DNA from: Pseudoscardovia suis
GTDB taxonomy: Bacteria; Actinomycetota; Actinomycetes; Actinomycetales; Bifidobacteriaceae
Length of the DNA: 64,000 bases
NCBI RefSeq assembly: GCF_002797875.1
Contig: NZ_PGFC01000005.1
Span: 62,001 to 126,000 of the forward strand
Direction: 5' to 3'
In this document: in pieces, positions 29,151 to 38,130 of the stretch
Layout: the number at the start of each line of letters is the position of its first letter
How positions within the stretch are numbered: position 1 is the stretch's first letter
Notes under the pieces: model-generated
Told to the model about the DNA's origin: nothing
The model's input: only the letters and a program-made list of their open reading frames with translations
Database searches by the model: none
Position numbers and translations under genes: made by a program

Positions 29151-29584
29151 TATGTTTCCTTTCATCGGCAGGTACGTGCCGAACGATCCGAGTGGAAGGT
29201 TGCTGTTTTGTTTATCCGGTACTTTGTTCCAGCAGTGGAACTCTGTTCCGGAGGTTCCGTGAGATGTACTCTCCGTTGAGCCTGAAGTCAGTATACACAC
29301 ACCCTCATCCTTCGGCGGGTCGCATGAGTGAACACCTCAGGAACTTTCGCAGTATCTTCACAATTCGCCGCATCTTGCCGAACAATCATTCGCGAAAACC
29401 ACAGGAAAAACACGACATGCGCCGCGGAATCGAAAAACGCAACAATAATGGAGTCACAACACCAATTCGCAACACAGGAATCAGGAACGCCGCCGGCAGG
29501 AATGCCGACAGCGACGACGGTGTCTGCACCGCACGACATCGGCCCCGCACACGGCGAACCTGAGCAGTGAAAGAGAACGGAGCA

Positions 29585-32263
29585 ATGCCAGAGATTTCCG
29601 CACTAAATCTGCAGCCCGGCCAGATTGTGGGCGGCTATTTGCTCATTGCCCCCTTAGGCAGCGGAGCCATGGGGTCGGTGTGGCGCGTGCAAGATGGCGG
29701 CGGCAATGAATTCGCCATGAAAATCCTGCGCGACTCCCTTATGGATGCCAACAGCCCCGAGGCGGAGCGCGAGCAACAGCTCGCCCGCGAGCGCCTGCGC
29801 CGCGAAGGCACGGCATTGCGCCGTGTCGACCACCCCGGCGTGTGCCACATAGTGGACATGGAGCTGGACGACTCTTTGGCGTTCATCGTGACCGAACTCA
29901 TCCCAGGCTCCAACCTGTTCGACGATGTGGAGCGCAACGGCCGCTACGAGCCGGTGGACCTCATGCATCTCGCCAAGCGCCTCATCGACGCGGTGGATGC
30001 GGTGCATGCGGCGGGAATCATCCACCGCGATATCAAGCCGACGAACGTCATGATTTCGGATTCCGGTCCGGTGCTGGTGGATTTCGGCATCGCGATGGGC
30101 GAAGGCGAAACGCATGTAACGCGCACTGGTCTGGTCATGGGCACGCCCGGATTCATCGCCCCGGAAATCATCGATGGCGCCGAGGCGGATGAAGCCACCG
30201 ATTGGTGGAGTCTCGCCGCCGTGCTGGGCTTTGCAGGCACCGGTCAGGCCGTGTTCGGCACCAAGCCGTTGATGACTGTGCTGGAACGCGAAGCGTCCGG
30301 CCACGCCAACCTTGCCGGCCTGCTGCCCCGCACCCAAGAGGCAATGCGCTCCGCGCTGGATCCCGATCGCATGCGTCGGTGCAGCGCCCAAGAGCTGCTC
30401 CAGGCGATCACCGCAGACGCGTTGCAATCGCAGGCGCATGTGGCGTCATCCACACAGCTTCCCGCCTTCCCTGCCAAGCACCCGAAATCCAAGGGCCCCT
30501 CATCCCATTCCGCCGCGCCCGGCACCCCCGTTTCACAGGCTTCAGATGCCGCTTCCCGCACGGCTTCCTCGCTTCCTGTAAGCGACGACCCCTCCGAGGC
30601 GTCGCATACGGAGGCGATGCCCCCTTTTGGCATAAGCTCTTCCGCCGTTAGTGGGGCGCGCGCGGCGTGGCGCGACGCCGCCGGCACCCTCGAACTGCCG
30701 ACCGGCGACGCTGCGAAAGCCGCTTTGGAACGCGATGCCGAGCAAGCGGAGCAAATCGAAAGCCTGCTCAACGGCGATTTCGAAAATTACGATTATTCCG
30801 CTGATTATCCCGACAATTCCCCCGACGAAGGAACCCCAGCCAGCGCAGCTGATCGCTCCGGCAACCCAAACAACGGCGACGCGGGTGCGTACGCCGACGG
30901 CAGCCCCACGGCTGTAGGCTTCGCTACCCCCCGAGGAACAACAGCAGCTTCGCGCCGCTCATCCCCCACCGCCGCCACGGTTCCCTTGCCACCGCAGCAG
31001 ACGGACGCCATGCATGACGGTATCGCGGCGACAGCTGAATCCGATTCTGCCGCTGGCAGGCTCACGCCCCTCGTCATAGGCGGAATCGGAGCGACCTCTG
31101 CAGCGGCAGCCGCATCTAAAGGCTCGACCGCGCGCATCGCCGCATCAGATGGGGCGGACGTGCCAGGCATCGCAGGCGTCCCCATGCCGCCAATCGGTCC
31201 CACGTCTGGCATGCCGGCACCACCGCGACACACGCCGGACATGCCGAACGCTGAACTCACGCAATCCGACGGAGAGAACGCCACCGAGCCGCAGGAGCAA
31301 GGATCCCAAGAATCCTCACAAATCCCCGCGACCGCAGAGGCCCCAGACACCGCCGGGCAGCCTTCCGAGTCCCAGGAAGCGCAAACCCCCTTCGATTCGG
31401 CGCATTACATCAGCACATGGTCCACCTGCTATTCACAGCACGCCACCATAGCCGCGGTCCTCATGGGCATCACGCTTGTGTTGCTGGCGGCTTCGTTCCC
31501 TGGCATCGTCGCGCTGGCGGGGCCGCTCTTGTTCATCGTCGCCCTCGCCATGGGTTTCGGATTGCGCGCAGCGTTCCAGCGCGAAGCCCGGCACGAGGGC
31601 AAGCGCATGCCCTCCGACACCGCATGGTCGGTTTTGGGCGCGCCATGGCATCTGGCGCAGGCGGTGGCGACGGGATTGATCGGCTGTCTGGCGTTTGAAA
31701 TCGTGTATTTCGCCATTATCGCCGTGTGCACCATCGTGTCCGGCCCCGTGCCGGCATCCACCGGCGGCGACGTCGGCATCTCCCTCGCCGACCTGTTTTC
31801 AGGTGCGCTGCCGGATTCCGCCATACTGCCCGTGCCGTTGGGCGAATCCAACACCACGGATGGACTGGAGCTCATGGCAGCGGCAGCCGCAGGATGGTCA
31901 GCCGCACTTGGCAGCATGCGACTGGTCCGGTTCCTGCGCAACTTTGCGCCGATTCTCTCCATTGGACTGGGCTGGCCATGCGTGGGACGGCAATTCAACG
32001 CCTCCTCGCCGCGTCGCGCCGATTCATCCCAATCCTCTGAATCGTCTAAACTTGGATCCCCCAACGCCCCTGCCAACCCCGACAGCGACAGCAATGCCCA
32101 CCGTGCGCAATCCGGCAGCGCCAACCGGGGGCCTTGCACAGTGAATCCCCACGACCGGTCCCGCATCGCCCTCATCGCGTGGGCCGCGTTCACCGCCTTG
32201 CTTGCCATTGCCACCGCCGCGGGCATTCCCATTGAATGGGCACCTTTTGTCATCGCAATCTGA
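29585..32263 (+). CDS. Membrane-anchored Ser/Thr protein kinase (PknB/Hanks type)
   Basis: About 892 residues. The kinase domain fills roughly residues 10-280: glycine loop LGSGAMGSVW, AMKIL (Lys46), HRDIKPTN (Asp149), DFGIAMG and GTPGFIAPE. It is catalytically complete. A long Ala/Ser/Pro/Asp-rich region (about 290-610) leads to four or more transmembrane segments (AAVLMGITLVLLAASFPGIVALAGPLLFIVALAMGF and others). This differs from PknB, which has one helix and PASTA domains. ATG 29585 is preferred; GTG 29567 is in frame. The 29151-29584 gap has no supported gene. Confidence 0.88.
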   Translation: MPEISALNLQPGQIVGGYLLIAPLGSGAMGSVWRVQDGGGNEFAMKILRDSLMDANSPEAEREQQLARERLRREGTALRRVDHPGVCHIVDMELDDSLAFIVTELIPGSNLFDDVERNGRYEPVDLMHLAKRLIDAVDAVHAAGIIHRDIKPTNVMISDSGPVLVDFGIAMGEGETHVTRTGLVMGTPGFIAPEIIDGAEADEATDWWSLAAVLGFAGTGQAVFGTKPLMTVLEREASGHANLAGLLPRTQEAMRSALDPDRMRRCSAQELLQAITADALQSQAHVASSTQLPAFPAKHPKSKGPSSHSAAPGTPVSQASDAASRTASSLPVSDDPSEASHTEAMPPFGISSSAVSGARAAWRDAAGTLELPTGDAAKAALERDAEQAEQIESLLNGDFENYDYSADYPDNSPDEGTPASAADRSGNPNNGDAGAYADGSPTAVGFATPRGTTAASRRSSPTAATVPLPPQQTDAMHDGIAATAESDSAAGRLTPLVIGGIGATSAAAAASKGSTARIAASDGADVPGIAGVPMPPIGPTSGMPAPPRHTPDMPNAELTQSDGENATEPQEQGSQESSQIPATAEAPDTAGQPSESQEAQTPFDSAHYISTWSTCYSQHATIAAVLMGITLVLLAASFPGIVALAGPLLFIVALAMGFGLRAAFQREARHEGKRMPSDTAWSVLGAPWHLAQAVATGLIGCLAFEIVYFAIIAVCTIVSGPVPASTGGDVGISLADLFSGALPDSAILPVPLGESNTTDGLELMAAAAAGWSAALGSMRLVRFLRNFAPILSIGLGWPCVGRQFNASSPRRADSSQSSESSKLGSPNAPANPDSDSNAHRAQSGSANRGPCTVNPHDRSRIALIAWAAFTALLAIATAAGIPIEWAPFVIAI

Positions 32264-32441
32264 ATCATCGCAATCTGAACTATAGTGAATTTCGTCATGC
32301 CGGTGCCATCCCACGGCACCGCATAAGCGGCAGTCCGGGCACCGTGCACCCTTCTCGTGCATTCGCTTCACACAATGGCGCCGCGCATTTCGACCCGTAT
32401 TGACAAGCTTTGGCAACACAGGCAAACCGAAGGACAGTGAT

Positions 32442-33647
32442 ATGACGACCAAGGGTTCCTCCAATTCGAAGCAGAATCCACAGCAGAACCAGCAGACGGC
32501 AGGCACAGATTCTGATACAGCTTCGCAGCGCCCCACGTCCGCACAGCGCAAGGCTTCCGCAGCATCCCGCTCCACGAAATCTGCAAAATCCACAAAAACC
32601 GCCAAAGAACTGCGCGCCGAACGCCGGGCACGCGAAGCCAAGCTGGCAAAGCTGCGCGCCGAGCAAGAGGCGCGCGACCGCAAGCGCCAGACGATCATTG
32701 GCATCATCGTGGCTGCCGTGCTGGTCATCGCCGTCGTGGCAGTGATCGTCGTCGCCGAACATCACAGCAGCAAGAATGACGCTGCGCAGGCTTCCGCCTC
32801 CGAATCCGCCGCGTACGAAGCCCTGCAGAATGTGAAAGACAAGCCTTCGCACGCCACTGCGGAAGGCGGCTTCATCATCACCAAGAACTACGACTATACG
32901 AAGATCGACGGCGCCCCCACCATCGAGGATTACTTCGACGCCATGTGCCCGGGATGCGGCACGTTGCATCGCAAGATGGATTCCGAACTCAAGTCCATGA
33001 TGGAGGCCGGCCAGATCAATTGGGAGCTGCATCCGAACGGCTTCCTTGATCAGCTTTCGACCGATAAGTACTCCACTCGCGCCGCGGCTGCCATCGCCTA
33101 TGTGGCTGAAAACGACCCCGAGCATGTGATTGACTTCGTGATGGGACTGTACGACGAGAACTTCCAGCCGAGCGAAGGCGAGAATTACCAGTCGGTCTCC
33201 GACGCAGCCATCCAGAAAGTGGCCAAGGACGCCGGTGTTGCCGATGACGTGGCATCCCAATGCACGAACGGCGAATACATCGAGTGGATCGAGGCGTTGC
33301 GCACCTACACGCCGCAGCGTGAGATCACCCACAACGTCTCTGGTTCCAGCAAGGGCAGCATGACCACCCCGACGATCATCATCAACGGTTATTTCTGGAA
33401 TCTCGCCGAGCTGACGAGCAGCGATTATAACACGCTGATTCTCAAGGCCATTGGCCTCGACAGCAACGCCGTGGGCACGAGCACGATGCCGTCCATCGGC
33501 TCCACCGGTGTGCCGCTCATTGGATGCGATTACCTGTCAAGCAGCTCCGATGACTCCTCCGCTTCCGCTTCATCAAGCGCCGATTCCTCCAGTTCCGCAT
33601 CGTCCGGCTCTACGGATTCGGCATCTGCCACATCCAGCAGCAAGTGA
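32442..33647 (+). CDS. DsbA-like thioredoxin-fold protein, membrane-anchored
   Basis: 401 residues from the ATG at 32442 (AAGGACAG upstream; the frame opens earlier at 32400). A basic, Ser-rich cytoplasmic N-terminus (1-82) precedes a transmembrane helix at about 84-105. The extracytoplasmic DsbA-like domain has the active site CPGC at 169-172 (DYFDAMCPGCGTLHRKM) and the cis-Pro loop TTPTIIING. A Ser/Asp-rich tail ends it. Probably oxidises or isomerises disulfides of secreted proteins. Confidence 0.9.
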   Translation: MTTKGSSNSKQNPQQNQQTAGTDSDTASQRPTSAQRKASAASRSTKSAKSTKTAKELRAERRAREAKLAKLRAEQEARDRKRQTIIGIIVAAVLVIAVVAVIVVAEHHSSKNDAAQASASESAAYEALQNVKDKPSHATAEGGFIITKNYDYTKIDGAPTIEDYFDAMCPGCGTLHRKMDSELKSMMEAGQINWELHPNGFLDQLSTDKYSTRAAAAIAYVAENDPEHVIDFVMGLYDENFQPSEGENYQSVSDAAIQKVAKDAGVADDVASQCTNGEYIEWIEALRTYTPQREITHNVSGSSKGSMTTPTIIINGYFWNLAELTSSDYNTLILKAIGLDSNAVGTSTMPSIGSTGVPLIGCDYLSSSSDDSSASASSSADSSSSASSGSTDSASATSSSK

Positions 33648-33770
33648 CGGCGGCGTAGCAGAACACCCGCAACAAAACACAGCCAACCACCAGCCGCGCA
33701 CCCGCGGATGCCGAACGTTCGAGACTCGGCTTTCCTGTGGGTGCGGTATGCTGGTTGGGTTGGCATCAAC

Positions 33771-33844
33771 GCCTCCTTAGCTCAGTTGGCCAGAGCGGCC
33801 GCCTTGTAAGCGGCAGGTCGTCAGTTCGAACCTGACAGGAGGCT
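33771..33844 (+). tRNA. tRNA-Thr (anticodon TGT)
   Basis: A 74-nt cloverleaf: acceptor GCCTCCT/AGGAGGC, D stem GCTC/GAGC, anticodon stem GCCGC/GCGGC with loop CTTGTAA (anticodon TGT), and T arm GTCAG-TTCGAAC-CTGAC. CCA is not encoded. A T run follows directly (TTTTTT), which may end the transcript. Confidence 0.97.
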
Positions 33845-34163
33845 CTTTTTTGATTTATTGCATTATTCCCGGCGTTATATTCACTGCGTCATGCTCCCTG
33901 AGCCATATTCCTGTGCTATATTCCCGCGCCATCTCAGACTTGTCCCGCATGAATTAGTTTCCTCGGTCAACTATTAGACACGCCGAACGCAATAAAAAGG
34001 CGTTTAAGGGGGGGGGGGACGTACCATTTATAGCGGTTGAGTTGTTGGGTTCAACCAACGCTTGGGTGCCACGATTGATGAATCATGAACTCAGGCACAA
34101 ACATTAGATTTACCCTCGAGTAAGCACCGGCTCAGATTACACCCCAACACACTGATGCCGGTT

Positions 34164-34244
34164 GGCAAACGGATCCACCCCCAATATTTCCGTTTGCCTG
34201 GGGCCGGGCACATCCCCTTCTTCGTCCGGCCCCTTTTTTCTTTT
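34164..34244 (+). ncRNA. Candidate small RNA 3' end: two stacked hairpins with terminator
   Basis: Between the tRNA and the IS607-type element (33845-34273) no gene is seen. The plus strand has hairpin GGCAAACGGA / TCCGTTTGCC (34164-34198). A second, GGGGCCGG / CCGGCCCC (34201-34234), follows immediately and is trailed by TTTTTTCTTTT. This is a strong Rho-independent terminator with nothing annotated upstream on that strand except the tRNA. Either an unrecognised small RNA or the end of a longer tRNA transcript. An 11-G run lies at 34008-34018. Confidence 0.45.
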
Positions 34245-34273
34245 CCCCTTCGCTTTCCTTCCTAATGTGCCGT

Positions 34274-34309
34274 TGTAAGCATGTGGGTTATTGTTAACCC
34301 GTGCTTACA
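34274..34309 (-). other. Hairpin over the tnpB stop, likely part of element end / omega-RNA
   Basis: Near-perfect inverted repeat TGTAAGCA-TGGGTTA / TTAACCC-TGCTTACA, each arm with one unpaired base, overlapping the tnpB stop codon at 34305-34307. In IS605/IS607-type loci the guide-carrying RNA spans the 3' end of tnpB and the element end. This hairpin is a candidate scaffold element; the guide would be the flanking sequence below 34274. Confidence 0.55.
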
Positions 34310-35603
34310 TGCCCCGGTTGCCCGGGACAGCTCCAAGTCTCACGGCGTTCGCACGCCCGCTTGGTTCACGTTTCACAGGGGTCTGCGTAGCCTCGGACGA
34401 GCCGGGTCGTCTTGCGTCCCCTCCACGCGCGTTTAGGGTCTCCGGGGCACTCCCAGCGACCATGATATTGATGGCCGCGTTCAGGTCGCGGTCCATGGTC
34501 AGGCCGCACTTGTCGCAATGGTAGACGCGTTCGCTCAGGGGCAGTTTGGCTTTCACCGTCCCGCAGCGGTGGCATGTCTTGCTGCTTGGATGCCACCGGT
34601 CGATGACATGCAGTCTCGCGCCGGTGCGTGCGGTCTTGTATTCGAGTTGGCGGCGGAACTCGGCGAAACCCGCGTCGAGCACGTGCTTGGCAAGCCTGTG
34701 ATTATGCGTCATGCCTTGCACATTGAGGTCCTCGATGCTGATGGACGGATAGGTGGCCGCAAGCCATGCGGTGAGCTTGCCGACACGGTCGGCGCGTTGC
34801 GCGGCGATACGCGCGTGGATGCGTCGCACGCGGTCCAATGCTTTGCGCCGCCGGTTCGACCCGCGCCCGTGGTTCGCGTCCCTGTCGCGGCGGCTCAATG
34901 TCTGTTGCGCGCGACGGAGCTTGCGTTGGCTGCGCGCGTAGGCGTGCGGGTTGGGGAACACGGTGCCGTCCGACAGGGTGGCGAGGGTCTTGACGCCCAG
35001 GTCCACGCCCACCGGATAGTCGCGGCGGCGCGCCTTCGCCGTGGGATGGGTGCCGGGCTGTCGTTCGACGGTGAGCGCCGCGTGCCATGCGCCGGCCCGG
35101 CGGCTGACCGTCATGCGCACGATGCGCCTGCCGCGTACGAGCCTTGCGGCGTTCTCCATGCAGTGGACGCGCCCGATGCGCGGCAGGCGCAGGGCTTTCG
35201 GGTCGCCGTCGACGAGCCCGAAACTCCCGGTCGTGTACGCGAACCGGGGGACGCTCGTTCGTTTCGACTTGTATCGCGGCCAGCCCACCCGGCGCCCACG
35301 ACGCCGGCCCTTGCGGCTGTCCGACCAGTTCTTCAACGCTTGGGAGAGCCACTCGAACGCGCTGTTGTACGCCTCCTTGCTGTTCTGACGCCACCATGGG
35401 GCGATCCCGTCCTTCCACTCGTTCCACCAGCGGCGCATCGCGTACATCGTCCAGTCCGGGCGTTCCCCGAGGGACAGCTGCCGGCGGACGTGGGAGAGCA
35501 TGAGGTTGTAGGCGAATCGGGCGGCCCCCGCATGGCTTGCGAGCATCCTCTCCTGCCGGGGCGTGGGGTCGAGCCTGACCTTGACGGCCTCATACGCCGT
35601 CAT
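34305..35603 (-). CDS. tnpB: TnpB, RNA-guided endonuclease of IS607-type element 1
   Basis: 432 residues. OrfB/TnpB N-terminal helix-turn-helix (LDPTPRQERMLASHAGAARFAYNLML), then the RuvC-like nuclease: Asp in GVDLGVKTLATLSDGTVF, Glu in SIEDLNVQGM, zinc ribbon CHRCG...YHCDKCG, last Asp in MDRDLNAAINI. All catalytic residues are present, so it may be active. In this family TnpB cuts the empty donor site using an RNA made from the element end. Overlaps tnpA by 14 nt. Confidence 0.94.
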   Translation of the reverse strand: MTAYEAVKVRLDPTPRQERMLASHAGAARFAYNLMLSHVRRQLSLGERPDWTMYAMRRWWNEWKDGIAPWWRQNSKEAYNSAFEWLSQALKNWSDSRKGRRRGRRVGWPRYKSKRTSVPRFAYTTGSFGLVDGDPKALRLPRIGRVHCMENAARLVRGRRIVRMTVSRRAGAWHAALTVERQPGTHPTAKARRRDYPVGVDLGVKTLATLSDGTVFPNPHAYARSQRKLRRAQQTLSRRDRDANHGRGSNRRRKALDRVRRIHARIAAQRADRVGKLTAWLAATYPSISIEDLNVQGMTHNHRLAKHVLDAGFAEFRRQLEYKTARTGARLHVIDRWHPSSKTCHRCGTVKAKLPLSERVYHCDKCGLTMDRDLNAAINIMVAGSAPETLNARGGDARRPGSSEATQTPVKREPSGRANAVRLGAVPGNRGM

Positions 35604-36180
35604 CGCGCATCGCCTCCAACGCTTTTTCCGCGCGATGCCTGGCCGAGCGGCGCCCGTACAGGCGGGCGCAGAACGAGGCCAGCGCCTCGGTCATGTCGCG
35701 CATGAGGTCGTCGTCGAGTTCGGTGTCGTCCACCACGATGATCCGGCGTCCCTGCGCTTCCAACGCGCTTTCGATAAGGCCCGCGTCCATGCGGGCGAGC
35801 CTGTCCCTGTGTTCGACGATGAGCGTGGTGACGGTCGGATCCTTGAGCAGGCGGTTGAGCTTGCGCCGCCTGTCGTTCATGCCGGAACCGATTTCCGTGA
35901 CCACTTGCGCGTCTTTGACGCCAAGGTTGATGGCGAACGCCTTGAGCCGGTCCGCCTGCCGTTGCAGGTCGGCTTTCTGGTCGCTGGAACTGACCCGCGC
36001 GTAGCATACGGTGCGCCCCACGGCCGTGGGCGTGAGGGTGGCCTCATACTTGGGGTCGTGGATGAGCCACATGCCCGTGGGCGTATGCTCCACCGGAACG
36101 GGCATCCTGCCCTCCCGGCACCACTTCCACACGGTATACGGGCTGAGATGTTCCCGTTCCGCCCATTCACGAACCTGCAT
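35590..36180 (-). CDS. tnpA: TnpA, IS607-type serine recombinase (element 1)
   Basis: 196 residues from the ATG at 36180. A MerR-like helix-turn-helix (VREWAEREHLSPYTVWKWCREGRMP) leads to the resolvase domain: CYARVSSSDQKADLQRQADRL with the catalytic Ser, then TEIGSGMNDRRRKLNRLL and VEHRDRLAR. This N-terminal-DNA-binding order is typical of IS607 transposases. The frame opens upstream at 36219, but the helix-turn-helix begins at 36180. Confidence 0.94.
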   Translation of the reverse strand: MQVREWAEREHLSPYTVWKWCREGRMPVPVEHTPTGMWLIHDPKYEATLTPTAVGRTVCYARVSSSDQKADLQRQADRLKAFAINLGVKDAQVVTEIGSGMNDRRRKLNRLLKDPTVTTLIVEHRDRLARMDAGLIESALEAQGRRIIVVDDTELDDDLMRDMTEALASFCARLYGRRSARHRAEKALEAMRDDGV

Positions 36181-36412
36181 GCCAACAATGATAACATACG
36201 ATAAGCAAGAATATACCACTCATACGCCAACAGATGAACACCCCCATTCGTTCCGCCAACCGCGCAGGTGTGAAAGTTATGCACAAATTTTTTGTTGCAC
36301 AGGCAATCAGCGCCGAACCTCACGTTTGCGCCCCTACAATATGGATAAGCGCCCCAAAAACCAGTCGCATCAACCAGCCACATCGGCCAATGACTGCAGC
36401 ACAGGAGGTCAT

Positions 36413-38014
36413 ATGCAACCATCGATTCGCGCGAGGCGAACGAGTATCATCCGCGCAGTGCTTTCCGCGTGCATCGTATGCGCAATGGCCGTCGCCAGCT
36501 TTTTTGTTGCGACACAAAAAACGGTGGCACTCACCATCAATGGAGAAACGAAAACTGTGAAAACCTACGCGATGAGCGTCGACAGACTCCTCGAACAGCA
36601 AGGGCTCACGGTCAGCACACATGACATCGTGACTTCCACTCACAACGGTGCCATCGAAAACGGCGATTCTGTGACCTATTGCCAGGCGTTCGAGGCAACG
36701 CTCTCGATAAACGGCGCATCGGTGCCATTCTGGAGCTGTGCATCCAGCGCACAGGAATTGCTCAACTTCTTCAGCGAAAGCGAACGCGAAGCGATGTCCA
36801 TCAAAATCGACATCGCCAACGCCTACAACCAGCTCACCGGAGGCTTCACCATCTCGGGAGGCGGCCCTGTTACCGTGATCGCCGATGGCAAGAGCACCAC
36901 AGTCGATGGTGGGAATCGCACCGCTGCGTCACTGCTGGACGCGTGCGGAATCATTCTGGGAGCCAATGACCGCGTGAGCGTGGAGCAGGATGGCGACACG
37001 ACCATTTTGCGCGTGCAGCGCGTCACCTATGGCACGCGCACGCAGGATGTGACCACGCCGTATTCCACTCAATACATAACCGATGCGTCGCTGGCTCCCG
37101 GCGAGCAGAAGGTCGAGCGCGCCGGCACGGATGGCATCGTGACGCAAACGTTGCAAGTGACATATGTGGATGGTGTGGAAGAGAGCTCATCCGTGACCAG
37201 CGAAACAACGAAACAGCTGGAGGTGGACGAAGTGATTGGCGTGGGCCCGGCGCAAACGCAGCCCGAGGCTCCATCCTCCGACTCCTCCGGTTCCAGCAGT
37301 TCCAGCAGCTCTAGCAGCTCTAGCAGCTCTGACAGCTCGAGCAGCTCTGACAGCTCCAATTCCAGCAGCGCCGGCAATTCCAGCAGTTCCGACGCCGCCA
37401 CCAATGGTTCCAGCGCTTCGAGTTCCGCGAGCGCATCCGCCTCCGCCTCGCCATCGCCATCCGATTCCGCTTCGCAATCCCCCAGCCCGAGCGCCTCGGA
37501 GTCGGATACGCCCACGCCCGCAGAGTCCTCCACGCCCGCACAGACTCCCACTGAGACCCCCACGCCTACGCAAACCCCCACCGAAACGCCCACCCAGACG
37601 CCCACCGCAACGCAGACCCCAACCCAAACTCCCACCCAAACTCCTTCGGATTCGAATAACACGGATTCCACCAACAGCTCGAACACATCCGATTCAGGAA
37701 CGGTGTGGCACGCCACTGTTGCGGAGGCCAAGGCCTACGCCAAGGCCGCGATGGCCGCGTACGGCTGGACAAGCGACGAGGAATGGACAGCTCTCGAACA
37801 GCTGTGGACCCGCGAATCCAACTGGCTGTGGTACGCCGACAACCCCAGCAGCGACGCCTACGGCATACCCCAGGCGCTTCCCGGCAATAAAATGGGCACC
37901 GGCTGGCATGACAATGCTGCCGTGCAGATTGCATGGGGACTGTATTACATTCGTCAGACGTATGGAGACCCCGTGAACGCATGGGAAACCTGGCAAAAGA
38001 GAGGAGGGTACTGA
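36413..38014 (+). CDS. Resuscitation-promoting-factor-like cell-wall hydrolase (DUF348, G5, transglycosylase-like)
   Basis: 533 residues from the ATG at 36413 (AGGAGG 5 nt upstream). Signal peptide 1-40. DUF348 repeats (VALTINGETKTVKTYAMSVDRLLEQQGLTV; VTVIADGKSTTVDGG) lead to a G5 domain (RVQRVTYGTRTQDVTTPYST to TYVDGVEESSSVTSE). A Ser-rich and then Pro/Thr-rich linker (about 285-420) reaches the C-terminal lytic transglycosylase-like domain with catalytic Glu468 in LWTRESNWLWYADN and SSDAYGIPQALPG. Cleaves peptidoglycan outside the cell. As in other actinobacteria it is followed by ksgA and ispE. Confidence 0.92.
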   Translation: MQPSIRARRTSIIRAVLSACIVCAMAVASFFVATQKTVALTINGETKTVKTYAMSVDRLLEQQGLTVSTHDIVTSTHNGAIENGDSVTYCQAFEATLSINGASVPFWSCASSAQELLNFFSESEREAMSIKIDIANAYNQLTGGFTISGGGPVTVIADGKSTTVDGGNRTAASLLDACGIILGANDRVSVEQDGDTTILRVQRVTYGTRTQDVTTPYSTQYITDASLAPGEQKVERAGTDGIVTQTLQVTYVDGVEESSSVTSETTKQLEVDEVIGVGPAQTQPEAPSSDSSGSSSSSSSSSSSSSDSSSSSDSSNSSSAGNSSSSDAATNGSSASSSASASASASPSPSDSASQSPSPSASESDTPTPAESSTPAQTPTETPTPTQTPTETPTQTPTATQTPTQTPTQTPSDSNNTDSTNSSNTSDSGTVWHATVAEAKAYAKAAMAAYGWTSDEEWTALEQLWTRESNWLWYADNPSSDAYGIPQALPGNKMGTGWHDNAAVQIAWGLYYIRQTYGDPVNAWETWQKRGGY

Positions 38015-38130
38015 TCGCTGCCCCACGCGGCGCACGACCAGCCGCCATGGAGTGCATCGCTTCACACCCCGCAAGCCAGTTACCGGCAATCACCATCAGA
38101 TGATGACGACATGAAGAAGGCCAACCGACA

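Larger units (their letters stand above)
34274..36230 (-). mobile_element. IS607-type element 1 (serine recombinase tnpA plus tnpB)
   Basis: Two overlapping genes in IS607 order: a MerR-like/serine recombinase followed by an RNA-guided-nuclease-family TnpB. The right boundary in gene direction is marked by a hairpin (34274-34309) that overlaps the tnpB stop. The other boundary is uncertain, near 36185-36230, where AACAATGATAAC lies ahead of tnpA. IS607 elements lack terminal inverted repeats, so exact ends cannot be read by eye. Inserted between tRNA-Thr and the Rpf-like gene. Confidence 0.8.
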
